Assembly: GCA_038396625.1 (NCBI GenBank)
Contig: CP121688.1
Location: 2,170,001-2,234,000 of the forward strand
Direction: 5' to 3'
DNA: 64,000 bases
Source: G038396625 sp038396625
GTDB taxonomy: Bacteria > Bacillota > Clostridia > Peptostreptococcales > Thermotaleaceae
A program made the translations under genes and the position numbers. Shown here piece by piece: positions 18,036 to 26,496 of this stretch (positions are counted from its first letter, which is position 1; every line of letters starts with the position of its first letter). The notes below the pieces were generated by a model. The model worked only from the letters and a program-made list of their open reading frames with translations. It did not search any database and was not told the DNA's origin.

Positions 18036-19445
18036 TTAAACATTTAAAATATTATAAATACTTTCTTGAATTATAACAAATTCACTTTGTTTTACTGTAC
18101 GAACATCTAGCAATACTCTATCATCACTGATTCTTGCTATAATTGGTATTTTATAATTTCTTAGCATTTCTTCGAACTTATTAATTGATAACATGCTAGG
18201 TTTAATACTTATTAGCATAGTAGGAAGTGTTTCCAATGGCATTGATCCTCCACCTACTTGAGACACCCCCGACACTTTTTCTATTGTACAATTTGTTATC
18301 TTTTCCTTTAGTAGTTTGTACAAATTCTCCGCTTTTTCTTCAATTTCTTGTATACTTATTGTTAGCATCTGAAGCGTCGGGATCTTCCTAAGCATTTCTT
18401 TTTCATCAAAATATAATCTAAGTGTTGCTTCTAGTGCTGCCAATGTCAATTTATCCACCCTAAATGCTCTCGTAATAGGATTTTTTTTCATTCTATCGAT
18501 ATACTTCTTTCTTCCAACAATGATTCCTGCCTGAGGACCCCCTAACAACTTATCGCCACTGAAGGTAACAATATCAGCACCCATTGCAATGCTATCTTGT
18601 ACAGTAGGTTCCTGCGTCATGCCGAATTTAGAGAAATCTATCAAAGTACCACTACCAATATCTTCAATCACTGGCATATCATTTTTTCTCCCTAGTAGTA
18701 CCAAATCTTCCAATGCAACTTCCTGGGTAAATCCTAATATTTTGTAATTACTAGTATGAACTTTCAGCAAGGCTGCTGTTTCTTCAGTGATTGCGTTTTC
18801 ATAGTCTGAAAGATGGGTTTTATTCGTAGTTCCCACCTCAACAAGCTTTGCGCCACTTTGTTCCATTACATCTGGTATCCTAAATGCCCCACCAATTTCT
18901 ACAAGTTGTCCTCTTGAAACAATCACTTCTTTATTTTTTGCTAATGTACCAAGAACAAGCATTACAGCTGCTGCATTATTATTCACAACCAAGGCTGATT
19001 CAGCTCCTGTTAGTTTTGTTATAACCTCTTCGACATGAGCATATCTTGATCCTCTCTTGCCCGACAGTATATTAAATTCTAATGTAGAATAATTGTTAGC
19101 TACATCCCAGACTTCATCCTTTATAGCATCACTTAATAATGCACGCCCTAAATTTGTATGCAGCACAACACCTGTAGCATTAATTACTTTTCTTAGATTC
19201 ATTCTATTTTTAAGATTTACATTTTCTATAATTTTATCAATCAACTGCATACGTTTTATTGTAAAAGACTCACTATCTTCATCATTTAAGTTCGCAATCT
19301 GTCTTCTAATTATTTCAATATTTTCTCTGATCGACTCTACTACGATTGTTCTAGGTGATTTCAACAGTAGATTTTTAATTTCTTTTTCATCTAATAATTC
19401 ATCCACTTTGGGGATCAGACTAAATAAATATTTTTTATTCGACAT
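18036..19445 (-). CDS. selA: L-seryl-tRNA(Sec) selenium transferase SelA
   Basis: SelA is the PLP enzyme converting Ser-tRNA(Sec) to Sec-tRNA(Sec) with selenophosphate. The 469-residue protein shows family motifs RKVINATGVVLHTNLGRALL, EDIGSGTLIDFS, and the PLP-lysine motif SGDKLLGGPQAG. The start is one of two adjacent ATG codons (19448 or 19445); the second is 8 bases from GGAG and is used here. It lies directly upstream of selB. selD lies farther upstream, separated by a plus-strand transporter gene. Confidence 0.96.
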   Translation of the reverse strand: MSNKKYLFSLIPKVDELLDEKEIKNLLLKSPRTIVVESIRENIEIIRRQIANLNDEDSESFTIKRMQLIDKIIENVNLKNRMNLRKVINATGVVLHTNLGRALLSDAIKDEVWDVANNYSTLEFNILSGKRGSRYAHVEEVITKLTGAESALVVNNNAAAVMLVLGTLAKNKEVIVSRGQLVEIGGAFRIPDVMEQSGAKLVEVGTTNKTHLSDYENAITEETAALLKVHTSNYKILGFTQEVALEDLVLLGRKNDMPVIEDIGSGTLIDFSKFGMTQEPTVQDSIAMGADIVTFSGDKLLGGPQAGIIVGRKKYIDRMKKNPITRAFRVDKLTLAALEATLRLYFDEKEMLRKIPTLQMLTISIQEIEEKAENLYKLLKEKITNCTIEKVSGVSQVGGGSMPLETLPTMLISIKPSMLSINKFEEMLRNYKIPIIARISDDRVLLDVRTVKQSEFVIIQESIYNILNV

Positions 19446-19596
19446 CATTATCACTCCAATTTCTAATATTCTTACTAAGTTTCATTATTGTCTGTAATCA
19501 TCTAAAATTATAACATATTCTTTAAATGATTTATCTTGAAATTTTTATGTTTCATGTGCGCTCTTGTCTAAACTCTAGTTATTTTACAAAAACTGG

Positions 19597-19625
19597 TTGA
19601 TTAATTCTGTAGAATACCCTATAAT
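19597..19625 (+). promoter_or_regulatory. Sigma-A promoter for the AGCS transporter gene
   Basis: TTGATT (19597-19602) and TATAAT (19620-19625) are separated by 17 bases, with an expected start near 19632. This leaves a leader of about 170 bases that contains the dyad at 19651-19686. Confidence 0.65.
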
Positions 19626-19650
19626 TAAATTAATTAGAATATTTTAAATT

Positions 19651-19686
19651 TTTAACAAATTGTTAATTATATAACAACTTGTTAAA
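19651..19686 (+). promoter_or_regulatory. Rex-like operator with extra flanking half-sites
   Basis: The centre, 19660-19677, reads TTGTTAATTATATAACAA, which matches the redox regulator Rex consensus TTGTTAA-N4-TTAACAA with one mismatch. It is flanked by TAACAA at 19653-19658 and TTGTTA at 19679-19684. The whole block is therefore a 15-base inverted repeat (one mismatch) around a 6-base spacer, or two TAACAA-N-TTGTTA palindromes 19 bases apart. It starts about 20 bases after the predicted transcription start, a position suited to a repressor. Rex binding is inference; an RNA hairpin is the alternative, but no T-run follows. Confidence 0.55.
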
Positions 19687-19803
19687 GTAATCTCTGTACT
19701 TTCTTTTTAACTATCCTTACAAAGGAGGTGTTTAACTTAATATTTTTTTATAGTAAAATGTAGTATTTAATTTTTAGCAATTATATTTCAAAGGAGGGAT
19801 TTT

Positions 19804-21198
19804 ATGCAATCTTTTACCAATATTATTGGCGCAATAGGTAGTTTTGCTTGGGGACCTATCATGATTGTCTTTTTAGTAGGTACTGGTTTTATTCTTACAT
19901 TGGGTACACGAGTCATTCAATTCCGAAAACTTGCTTATGCTTTTAAATTGCTTTTTTCCAAAGAGCATATAGGTGAGGGGGATATTACACCTTTCCAAGC
20001 GCTTATGACATCCCTAGCTGCTACAATCGGAACGGGTAATATTGCTGGTGTTGCCACTGCTATAGCAATTGGTGGTCCAGGTTCCGTCTTTTGGATGTGG
20101 GTAACAGCAGCCTTTGGTGGTGCAACAAAATTTGGTGAAGCATTACTTGCTATTAAATACAGAATCACCAATGAGAAAGGTGAAAAGTCTGGTGGTCCTA
20201 TGTATTATGCTAGTAGAGGTATGGAAGAAAAATATGGTGGAAATTGGAAATGGCTTGGTTGGGCTTTTGCGTTTTTTGGATTTATCGCTTCATTTGGTAT
20301 AGGAAACATGGTACAGTCTAATTCTGTTGCTGCTTCCTTGCAAACTTCTATAGGTCTTTCTCCAGTGATATCTGGTATTATTGTTGCGATTGCTACAGCA
20401 TTGGTAATCCTTGGTGGTATTAAAAGCATCGCAAATGTTACAGAAAAAATCGTTCCAGCTATGGCTGTTATTTATGTAGTTGGCGCTATCATTGTTTTAA
20501 TTAGTAAAGCTTCTATGGTTCCAGTAGCTTTTGGCATGATCTTTTCTAATGCTTTTAACGCCACTGCCATCGGTGGTGGATTTATCGGAACAGTCGTACG
20601 TATGGGTGTTGCTCGAGGGGTATTCTCTAATGAAGCAGGTCTTGGTAGTGCACCTATCGCCCACGCAGCGTCTCGTAATAACGATCCAGTTAAACAAGGT
20701 ATCATTGGTTCATTAGGCTCATTTTTAGATACCTTAGTTGTTTGTACAATGACTGCCTTAGTAATTTTGGTATCAGGTCTCGTTACCATTGGTAGTGACG
20801 GACTTATGTCTATCCCAATTGACCCTGCTACTGGCGAATCCTTTACAGGTGCAGCATTAACTACAACTGCTTTTAGCCAATCACTCCCTGGCTTTGGTGC
20901 TTTTATCGTCTCCTTTGGATTGATTTTCTTTGCATTCTCAACAATATTAGGATGGTATTATTATGGCTCTAAATGTTTAGAATATATTGCTGGAGTAAAA
21001 GCAGTTGAAATTTATAAATGGGTTTGGGTTTTATTATGTTTTGTAGGTTCCACTACATCATTGAGTATTGTGTGGAATTTATCGGATGCATTTAATGGTC
21101 TCATGGCAATACCAAACTTAGTTGCTTTATTGGCACTTAGTCCATTAATCTTTAAAATGACAAAAGAATACGAAGAAAAACAAAAAGAACTTGGTTAA
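19804..21198 (+). CDS. Alanine/glycine:cation symporter (AGCS family)
   Basis: This 464-residue transporter has about ten to eleven membrane helices and imports alanine or glycine with sodium (or protons). Family motifs are visible: GDITPFQALMTSLAATIGTGNIAGVATAI near the start, GGPGSVFWMWVTA, GGPMYY, and FSNEAGLGSAPIAHAA near residue 275. An AAAGGAGGGA site precedes the ATG. It is a single plus-strand gene between selA and selD, with its own promoter and a bidirectional terminator. No glycine riboswitch is seen in the leader; a Rex-like site is present instead. Substrate is by family only. Confidence 0.92.
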   Translation: MQSFTNIIGAIGSFAWGPIMIVFLVGTGFILTLGTRVIQFRKLAYAFKLLFSKEHIGEGDITPFQALMTSLAATIGTGNIAGVATAIAIGGPGSVFWMWVTAAFGGATKFGEALLAIKYRITNEKGEKSGGPMYYASRGMEEKYGGNWKWLGWAFAFFGFIASFGIGNMVQSNSVAASLQTSIGLSPVISGIIVAIATALVILGGIKSIANVTEKIVPAMAVIYVVGAIIVLISKASMVPVAFGMIFSNAFNATAIGGGFIGTVVRMGVARGVFSNEAGLGSAPIAHAASRNNDPVKQGIIGSLGSFLDTLVVCTMTALVILVSGLVTIGSDGLMSIPIDPATGESFTGAALTTTAFSQSLPGFGAFIVSFGLIFFAFSTILGWYYYGSKCLEYIAGVKAVEIYKWVWVLLCFVGSTTSLSIVWNLSDAFNGLMAIPNLVALLALSPLIFKMTKEYEEKQKELG

Positions 21199-21199
21199 C

Positions 21200-21229
21200 A
21201 ATAAAGCACTCCTCACGGAGTGCTTTATT
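21200..21229. terminator. Bidirectional terminator between AGCS gene and selD
   Basis: Perfect 13-base arms (21200-21212 and 21217-21229) enclose the loop TCAC; A-rich and T-rich flanks suit both strands. The right arm overlaps the selD stop codon at 21225-21227, so it ends both convergent genes. Confidence 0.85.
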
Positions 21230-22271
21230 TCACTTGTATACAAACATCTTGTTTGTCTATAACTTCACCTACTACAGCAAAATCTGTCAAGAGATTTTCT
21301 GTATAAAAATCAAGTAAATCCTGAACTTTATGTTTCTCTATGGCAATCAATAATCCTCCCGATGTCTGAGGATCAAACAAAATATCATGCATATACGCAG
21401 GTACACCTTTATCAAAAACTACATTTCCTTTTATGTATTCTTGATTGCTATATGCACCAGCAGGAACCAATCCCATGCTGGCATTTTCAATTGTGCCTTC
21501 AATGATAGGTATGTTACAAGAATCAATTACAATTGTAACATCACTCGCTTTTGCCATTTCATAAGCATGACCTAAAAATCCAAATCCTGTAATGTCCGTA
21601 CATGCATGAGCACCAACTTCTTTCATTCCTTGGGCTCCAATATTATTTAGCCCAGCCATAATATCTATGGCTTTATTCATTATATCTTCAGACAACATGC
21701 CTGCTTTTATAGCTGTATTTAAAATTCCCGTACCCAAAGGCTTGGTTAAAACCAAAACATCTCCTGGTTTTGCCAAATTATTGCTCATCACTCGATCAGG
21801 AGATACGATTCCCGTAACAGATAAGCCATATTTTGGTTCATTATCATCAACACTATGTCCTCCTACTAATAATGCTCCTGCTTCTTTTACTTTGTCAGCT
21901 CCACCTTTTAGAATTTCAGCAAGTATATCCATAGGCAAACAAGTAGGAAAACATACTATATTCATAGCCATTATGGGGTCTCCCCCCATGGCATACACAT
22001 CGCTTAAAGAATTTGCAGCCGCAATTTGTCCATACTTATAAGGATCATCTACAATAGGCGTAAAAAAATCTAATGTCTGAATAATTGCTGTATCCTCATT
22101 TAATTTATAGACTGCTGCATCGTCTGAAGTTTCTAAGCCCACAAGTAAATTTTCATGTTGTACTTTAGGTAAATGACACAAAACTTGTGCCAAGGTCTCA
22201 GGACCAATTTTAGCTGCTCAACCCGAAGTTCTGCTCAGTTCTGTTAATTTTTTATTTATCATCTGAGACAT
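21225..22271 (-). CDS. selD: Selenide, water dikinase SelD, a selenocysteine-containing protein
   Basis: SelD makes selenophosphate from selenide and ATP. The uninterrupted frame begins only at 22193, but upstream the frame continues through a TGA at 22218-22220 to ATG 22271, which has a GGGGGG site 8 bases before it. The added peptide MSQMINKKLTELSRTSG-U-AAKIGPET matches the SelD active-site loop, where Cys or Sec sits before AAK. The TGA is therefore selenocysteine 18 and Lys21 is the catalytic partner. The full protein is 348 residues, with GGHSVDD, LVLTKPLGTG and DITGFGFLGHA motifs. A promoter lies at 22403-22431. Confidence 0.95.
22194..22205 (-). promoter_or_regulatory. Candidate SECIS hairpin in selD
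   Basis: In the mRNA, 12 bases after the UGA, GGUC-CUGA-GACC forms a 4-pair hairpin with a 4-base loop. Bacterial SECIS elements sit directly 3' of the UGA within coding sequence, so position is right. The stem is short and was judged by eye only. Confidence 0.45.
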
Positions 22272-22402
22272 TATTGTCACCCCCCACTAATTTATCCAGT
22301 ATCAAACAATATCTAACGCTCAAAGATAAGTAGTATGAGATTAGATTAAACCATTCCAAAACTAAACAGGCAAAATTCTGCTATTTAATTCAGTTCGATT
22401 TT

Positions 22403-22431
22403 ATATTATCATACTTTACGCACTACATCAA
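22403..22431 (-). promoter_or_regulatory. Probable promoter for selD
   Basis: On the minus strand TTGATG (22426-22431) and TAATAT (22403-22408) have a 17-base spacer. The leader to the ATG is about 125 bases and holds a weak GCAAAATTCTGC-type dyad of unknown meaning. Confidence 0.5.
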
Positions 22432-22436
22432 TCTAT

Positions 22437-23069
22437 CTAATTTATGCTAATATGTTCTCTTATACCTTCAAATTTCTTTTCTCCTATGCCAGATACTTTC
22501 ATAATATCTTTTATATCTTTAAAGTTGCCATTTGCTTCTCTATATTGAATAATTCTTTCTGCAAGGGATTGTCCTATGCCATTTAATGTCTCTAATTCTT
22601 CCTTAGAAGCTGTATTAATATTAATTTTACTGGATGTAGATCTAGTTGTACTTAAATTATTTGCACTATCTGTGCTATTCATATTATCTCCAATTTTAGG
22701 TATGTATATTTGTTCCCCATCCAACAAAATTCTAGCCATATTAACTTGTCGCCGATCAGCTGTTTCAAGTAATCCACCAGCTAATTCTACAGCATCTATG
22801 ACTCTAGCCCCTTCTAATACCTTTATCACACCGGGTTTTTTGATTTCTCCACATATATCTATATAAATCCATTTTTCTTCAATTTCTTTTTCAATCGAAT
22901 CTTCTTTTACTTCTTCTATATCATGATCTATTTCTTCCAAAGCCTCATTTTCATCCTCTATTACAATCTGCTTAAAATAGTTTTGGTAATAATTTGTTCC
23001 AATTACGATTCCTATGATGCTTATAAATATGCAAATAATAATTAACTCTCTTTTTGTAAACTTCCACAT
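22437..23069 (-). CDS. comEA: ComEA-family DNA-binding protein (SLBB plus helix-hairpin-helix)
   Basis: ComEA binds incoming DNA at the membrane during natural transformation. The 210-residue protein has an N-terminal membrane helix (about 7-28), an acidic linker, an SLBB domain (about 65-120, DICGEIKKPGVIKVLEGARVIDAVELAGG) and tandem helix-hairpin-helix motifs at the C-terminus (KININTASKEELETLNGIG and IMKVSGIGEKKFEGI). The start is ATG 23069, after a GGGGG site; the longer frame has no ribosome site. It stands alone, divergent from the carboxypeptidase gene. No other com genes are in view, so a transformation role is not established. Confidence 0.85.
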   Translation of the reverse strand: MWKFTKRELIIICIFISIIGIVIGTNYYQNYFKQIVIEDENEALEEIDHDIEEVKEDSIEKEIEEKWIYIDICGEIKKPGVIKVLEGARVIDAVELAGGLLETADRRQVNMARILLDGEQIYIPKIGDNMNSTDSANNLSTTRSTSSKININTASKEELETLNGIGQSLAERIIQYREANGNFKDIKDIMKVSGIGEKKFEGIREHISIN

Positions 23070-23194
23070 ATCTTTCTTTCCCCCTTCGTCTTTAAACATA
23101 AGGATGATCATTATGTATGATTTCTATTTAAAGAACAAATATCCTGTTGATATCCTAAATTATATGATTTTTCCTTAAATTTTTTTCAATTATT

Positions 23195-23203
23195 TGTTAT
23201 ACT
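23195..23203 (+). promoter_or_regulatory. Possible extended -10 promoter for the D,D-carboxypeptidase gene
   Basis: TGTTATACT is an extended -10, 40 bases before the ATG at 23243; the -35 region is poor. Confidence 0.4.
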
Positions 23204-23242
23204 AATAAAGTAACTTTTAATTCCTTTATTTGAGGTGAATCT

Positions 23243-24601
23243 ATGAAAAAAATAATCTCTGCATTATTTGTACTTTCCTTTTTTTTAACCAATATAATAT
23301 TTCATCCTTCTTTTGCTGTAACCTCACCTCCTACGATTAGTGCTCCCAGTGGCATTTTAATTGATGGAGATACTGGTGATATCTTATATGAAAAGAATGC
23401 ACATAAACCCATGTATCCAGCTAGTACAACGAAAATCATGACAGCCATACTTACACTAGAGAATGCGAATCTACAAGATAAGGTCATCATTGACAAAGAT
23501 ACTCCTTTTGTAGATGGCAGTAGGATCTACGTAATAGAAGGAGAAATTTTTACTGTCGAACAATTGCTATATGCCTTACTAATAGATTCTGCTAATGATG
23601 CTGCTGTTGCTTTAGCTAAGCATATTTCTGGAAGCATAGATGATTTTGCAAAATTAATGAATAAGCGAGCAAAAGAGTTAGGCGCAAAAAATACACATTT
23701 TGTAAATCCCAATGGCTTACCTAATGAAAAACATATAACAACCGCATATGATTTAGCAATGATTGGAAAATACGCTATGACAATACCTAAGTTTTCGGAG
23801 ATTGTACAAACTGTAAGATATCAAATTCCTCCCACCAATAAGCAAAGTGAAACACGATATTTAAAAACTTCTAATAGATTTCTATGGGGCGTAGGAAGTA
23901 AAAGTAAAATTAACTATAAGGGCAAATGGATAGATATCAAATATGATATTATTGAGGGTATCAAAACAGGGTATACTGTTCAGGCTCAACAATGTCTCGT
24001 AGCATCTGCTCAAAAAAATGGTCATCGACTAATCAGCGTAGTATTAAAAGCAGAAGGAGCAAATATTTATTCAGATTCTAGAACACTCATTGATTATGGA
24101 TTTGATAATTTCAAATTTATTAAATTAACGGATGCAAACTCAAAAGTTCAAGCAGTCTCTATTAAAAATGGGCAAGAAAAACAAGTAAATATTGTTACAC
24201 AGCATGATCTATATAAAGCAATTCCTAGCAATGAAAACTTAAGCACTATTGAACAGGACATTCAAGTTAAAAAAAATATTACAGCACCTATTAAAAAACA
24301 ACAAATATTAGGAACCATTGTTTATAAAGCTGGAAATAAGTATTTGGGAGAAGTTAACTTAATCGCAGCACAATCTATCGAAGCCAAGGAAGGTATGACC
24401 TCTATTTTTTATTCGAAAATCACTGAAAAAAAATCTATATCGTATTATATCTTTGTATTTTTACTTACTTTTTTCATCTGGAGATGCATTGTAACTGCTA
24501 TCCGCTTACAAAAGCGAAAACGTAAGATGCTAAAGAAGAAAATAAAAAGACATAGGATAGATTATACCTCTTTTAGAAATAATCACTATCATAAAAAATA
24601 A
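23243..24601 (+). CDS. Serine-type D-alanyl-D-alanine carboxypeptidase (DacF/PBP5-like)
   Basis: The enzyme trims the terminal D-Ala from peptidoglycan stem peptides. The 452-residue protein has a signal peptide (about 4-26) and an S11 penicilloyl-serine domain with Ser61-Thr-Thr-Lys64, Ser116-Ala-Asn118 and Lys241-Thr-Gly243. A PBP5-type C-terminal beta domain (about 285-390) follows, then a membrane helix (about 398-420) and a very basic tail (KRKRKMLKKKIKRH). The helix-plus-basic-tail anchor replaces the usual amphipathic helix. A TGAGGTGA site precedes the ATG. DacF-type roles in spore cortex are possible but not shown. Confidence 0.93.
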   Translation: MKKIISALFVLSFFLTNIIFHPSFAVTSPPTISAPSGILIDGDTGDILYEKNAHKPMYPASTTKIMTAILTLENANLQDKVIIDKDTPFVDGSRIYVIEGEIFTVEQLLYALLIDSANDAAVALAKHISGSIDDFAKLMNKRAKELGAKNTHFVNPNGLPNEKHITTAYDLAMIGKYAMTIPKFSEIVQTVRYQIPPTNKQSETRYLKTSNRFLWGVGSKSKINYKGKWIDIKYDIIEGIKTGYTVQAQQCLVASAQKNGHRLISVVLKAEGANIYSDSRTLIDYGFDNFKFIKLTDANSKVQAVSIKNGQEKQVNIVTQHDLYKAIPSNENLSTIEQDIQVKKNITAPIKKQQILGTIVYKAGNKYLGEVNLIAAQSIEAKEGMTSIFYSKITEKKSISYYIFVFLLTFFIWRCIVTAIRLQKRKRKMLKKKIKRHRIDYTSFRNNHYHKK

Positions 24602-24630
24602 ATGATGATGGCATTCCATCATCATTTATT
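24597..24630. terminator. Bidirectional terminator between carboxypeptidase gene and sdaAA
   Basis: Perfect 15-base arms (24597-24611 and 24616-24630) around the loop CATT overlap the stop codons of both convergent genes. Flanking A and T bases suit either direction. Confidence 0.8.
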
Positions 24631-25503
24631 CTTATTGAATATCTTTTCTTGAATCTTTATTCCCGTCGGCGTGGCTGCTAGTCCTCCTAAAGCTGTTTCC
24701 CTTAACTCGCAAGGCAGTGCTCTTCCAACTTTGTACATTGCTTCTACAACCTCATCAAAGGGTATAATGCTCTTAATTCCTGCTAGAGCCATATCAGCTG
24801 ATATCAATGCATTTGCAGTCCCTATAGCATTTCTTTTTACACAAGGAGCCTCTACAAGACCTGCGATAGGATCACATACTAATCCCAATATATTTTTCAT
24901 CGTCATAGCAGCTGCATGTAATGCTTGTTCTGGTGTTCCTCCCAATAATTCAACAATAGCAGCAGCAGCCATAGCTGCTGCTGAGCCAGTCTCCGCTTGA
25001 CAACCGCCTTCTGCTCCTGCAACAGTAGCATTTCTTGTTATAATATAACCAATTGCTGCTGCAGTAAATAATGCATTACATAATCTATCTTCATCTATAT
25101 TAAAATCTTCACCTACCGTAATCAAAGCACCGGGCAAAATACCACTAGATCCAGCTGTAGGTGCCGCTACAATTTGTCCCATAGATGCATTTACTTCTAA
25201 AATAGCCATTGCACTTGCTACTGCCTTTGCCATTTTTGTTCCTGCAACTGTATTTTGGCTTTCATATCTTTCCCTAAGCAGTTTAGCGTCTCCTCCTACC
25301 AAACCACTAACAGACTTTATTTCTTCATATAATCCTTTTCGAATTGCTTTTTTCATAATTAATAAATTTTCTTTCATACAATCAATAATATCTTCTCTAT
25401 TCTTTCCTGTATGATAGATTTCTCTCTCGATCATTACTTCCCATATTTTTTTTGTATTTTGGGCGCATTGCTCTAATAATTCTACTCCATTACTAAAATC
25501 CAT
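24622..25503 (-). CDS. sdaAA: L-serine dehydratase, iron-sulfur-dependent, alpha subunit
   Basis: The two-subunit enzyme deaminates L-serine to pyruvate and ammonia with a labile 4Fe-4S cluster. The 293-residue alpha chain has GSSGILPGAL, EGGCQAETGSAAAMAAAA and GLVCDPIAGLVEAPCVKRN, whose cysteines are the cluster ligands. The ATG has GGAGG 6 bases before it. It follows sdaAB by 14 bases. Both genes face the plus-strand aminotransferase/DUF1015 pair, suggesting a local serine-metabolism theme. Confidence 0.95.
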   Translation of the reverse strand: MDFSNGVELLEQCAQNTKKIWEVMIEREIYHTGKNREDIIDCMKENLLIMKKAIRKGLYEEIKSVSGLVGGDAKLLRERYESQNTVAGTKMAKAVASAMAILEVNASMGQIVAAPTAGSSGILPGALITVGEDFNIDEDRLCNALFTAAAIGYIITRNATVAGAEGGCQAETGSAAAMAAAAIVELLGGTPEQALHAAAMTMKNILGLVCDPIAGLVEAPCVKRNAIGTANALISADMALAGIKSIIPFDEVVEAMYKVGRALPCELRETALGGLAATPTGIKIQEKIFNKNK

Positions 25504-25517
25504 AACCTACCTCCTTT

Positions 25518-26189
25518 TTATAATGGTTCAATTGCATAAACTTGTATAATTTCTGTACCAATGGCCTTTACTTGTTCAACGACCTCTTTAGCTATTTCAT
25601 GGTCCGTTTCAATAATCATAAATGCATCTTTTCCTTTTTTTTGTCGAAAAACTTGCATAAAAGCTACATTGATTTTAAAATTTCCTAGAATTTTTGTCAC
25701 ATTAGCAATTACACCTGGTTGATCAATCTGCCTCACTACTAACGTTGGATACTCTCCCGTAAATTCAACTGTCAAGCCATTAATTTGAGTCACCTTTATA
25801 TTTCCTCCACCAATAGACGCTCCTACAATCTCTGATTGATGTCCTTCTTGATCCGTCATAATTATTTTTACTGTATTGGGATGAGCATCTCCTAAATCCG
25901 TTTCTACAAATTTATATTCTAATCCTTTTCTTTTAGCAATTTCCATAGATTTTTTTAAATTTTCATCATTAGGTTCCATTCCTAAAATACCCGCTACTAA
26001 AGCTTTATCTGTACCATGCCCTCTATAGGTTTTTGCAAATGAACCATGTAGCATAAAAATAACTTTTTGTATTTCATTTCTGCTAATTTTTCTTGCAACT
26101 TTTCCCAATCTAGCTGCTCCAGCAGTATGCGAGCTAGATGGTCCAATCATTCTCGGACCAATAACATCAAAAGCACTATAATTCTTCAT
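25518..26189 (-). CDS. sdaAB: L-serine dehydratase, iron-sulfur-dependent, beta subunit
   Basis: The 223-residue beta chain has the serine-binding segment DVIGPRMIGPSSSHTAGAARLG at the N-terminus, HGSFAKTYRGHGTDKALVAGILG, and a C-terminal ACT domain (about 148-220, VVRQIDQPGVIANVTKILG). The ACT domain is the likely serine-sensing or regulatory part. The start is ATG 26189, after AGAGGA; a longer frame to 26252 lacks a ribosome site. It is the first gene of sdaAB-sdaAA. Confidence 0.95.
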   Translation of the reverse strand: MKNYSAFDVIGPRMIGPSSSHTAGAARLGKVARKISRNEIQKVIFMLHGSFAKTYRGHGTDKALVAGILGMEPNDENLKKSMEIAKRKGLEYKFVETDLGDAHPNTVKIIMTDQEGHQSEIVGASIGGGNIKVTQINGLTVEFTGEYPTLVVRQIDQPGVIANVTKILGNFKINVAFMQVFRQKKGKDAFMIIETDHEIAKEVVEQVKAIGTEIIQVYAIEPL

Positions 26190-26383
26190 TTTTATCCTCT
26201 CCCATATTTGTGCAATTATATGCATGTCTTGTCGTACTTGATAAAATATCATGCCTCATAGTCTTATATTATATTATTCCACCCCATTCACCATATAAAT
26301 CAATATATCTTTTTCTATTTGTCTTATGAATGCTTTTAAAAATAAAATCCAAGCAATATAGATCTTTCTTATTAAATTTTGGT

Positions 26384-26412
26384 TTGATTTGTCATGAGAA
26401 AAAATATATAAT
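26384..26412 (+). promoter_or_regulatory. Sigma-A promoter for the aminotransferase-DUF1015 pair
   Basis: TTGATT (26384-26389) and perfect TATAAT (26407-26412) are 17 bases apart, with a start expected near 26419 and a leader of about 78 bases containing a dyad. Confidence 0.7.
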
Positions 26413-26452
26413 GAGTTAAACTAGAAATAAGTATACCAAAAATGAGAGATAT

Positions 26453-26473
26453 ATTTCAATATATTATTGAAAT
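26453..26473 (+). promoter_or_regulatory. Palindrome in the leader, possible operator
   Basis: ATTTCAATA and TATTGAAAT are perfect 9-base inverted arms around TAT, about 35 bases after the predicted start and just before the AAGGAGG ribosome site. A repressor operator is plausible; no known regulator is assigned. Confidence 0.4.
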
Positions 26474-26496
26474 ATCAAGCAAGGAGGTTATACAAT

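Noticed and set aside
19723..19765. A short leader peptide after AAAGGAGGTG at about 19723
   Set aside because: The frame is only about 11 codons and its GTG overlaps the ribosome site itself; no attenuator hairpin follows.
19632..19803. Glycine riboswitch upstream of the AGCS transporter
   Set aside because: None of the conserved GGAGA and aptamer-core elements are visible; a Rex-like dyad occupies the leader instead.
22194..22271. selD as a truncated pseudogene or frameshift because of the TGA
   Set aside because: The TGA sits exactly at the Cys/Sec active-site position, the peptide on both sides is conserved, and Sec machinery is present.
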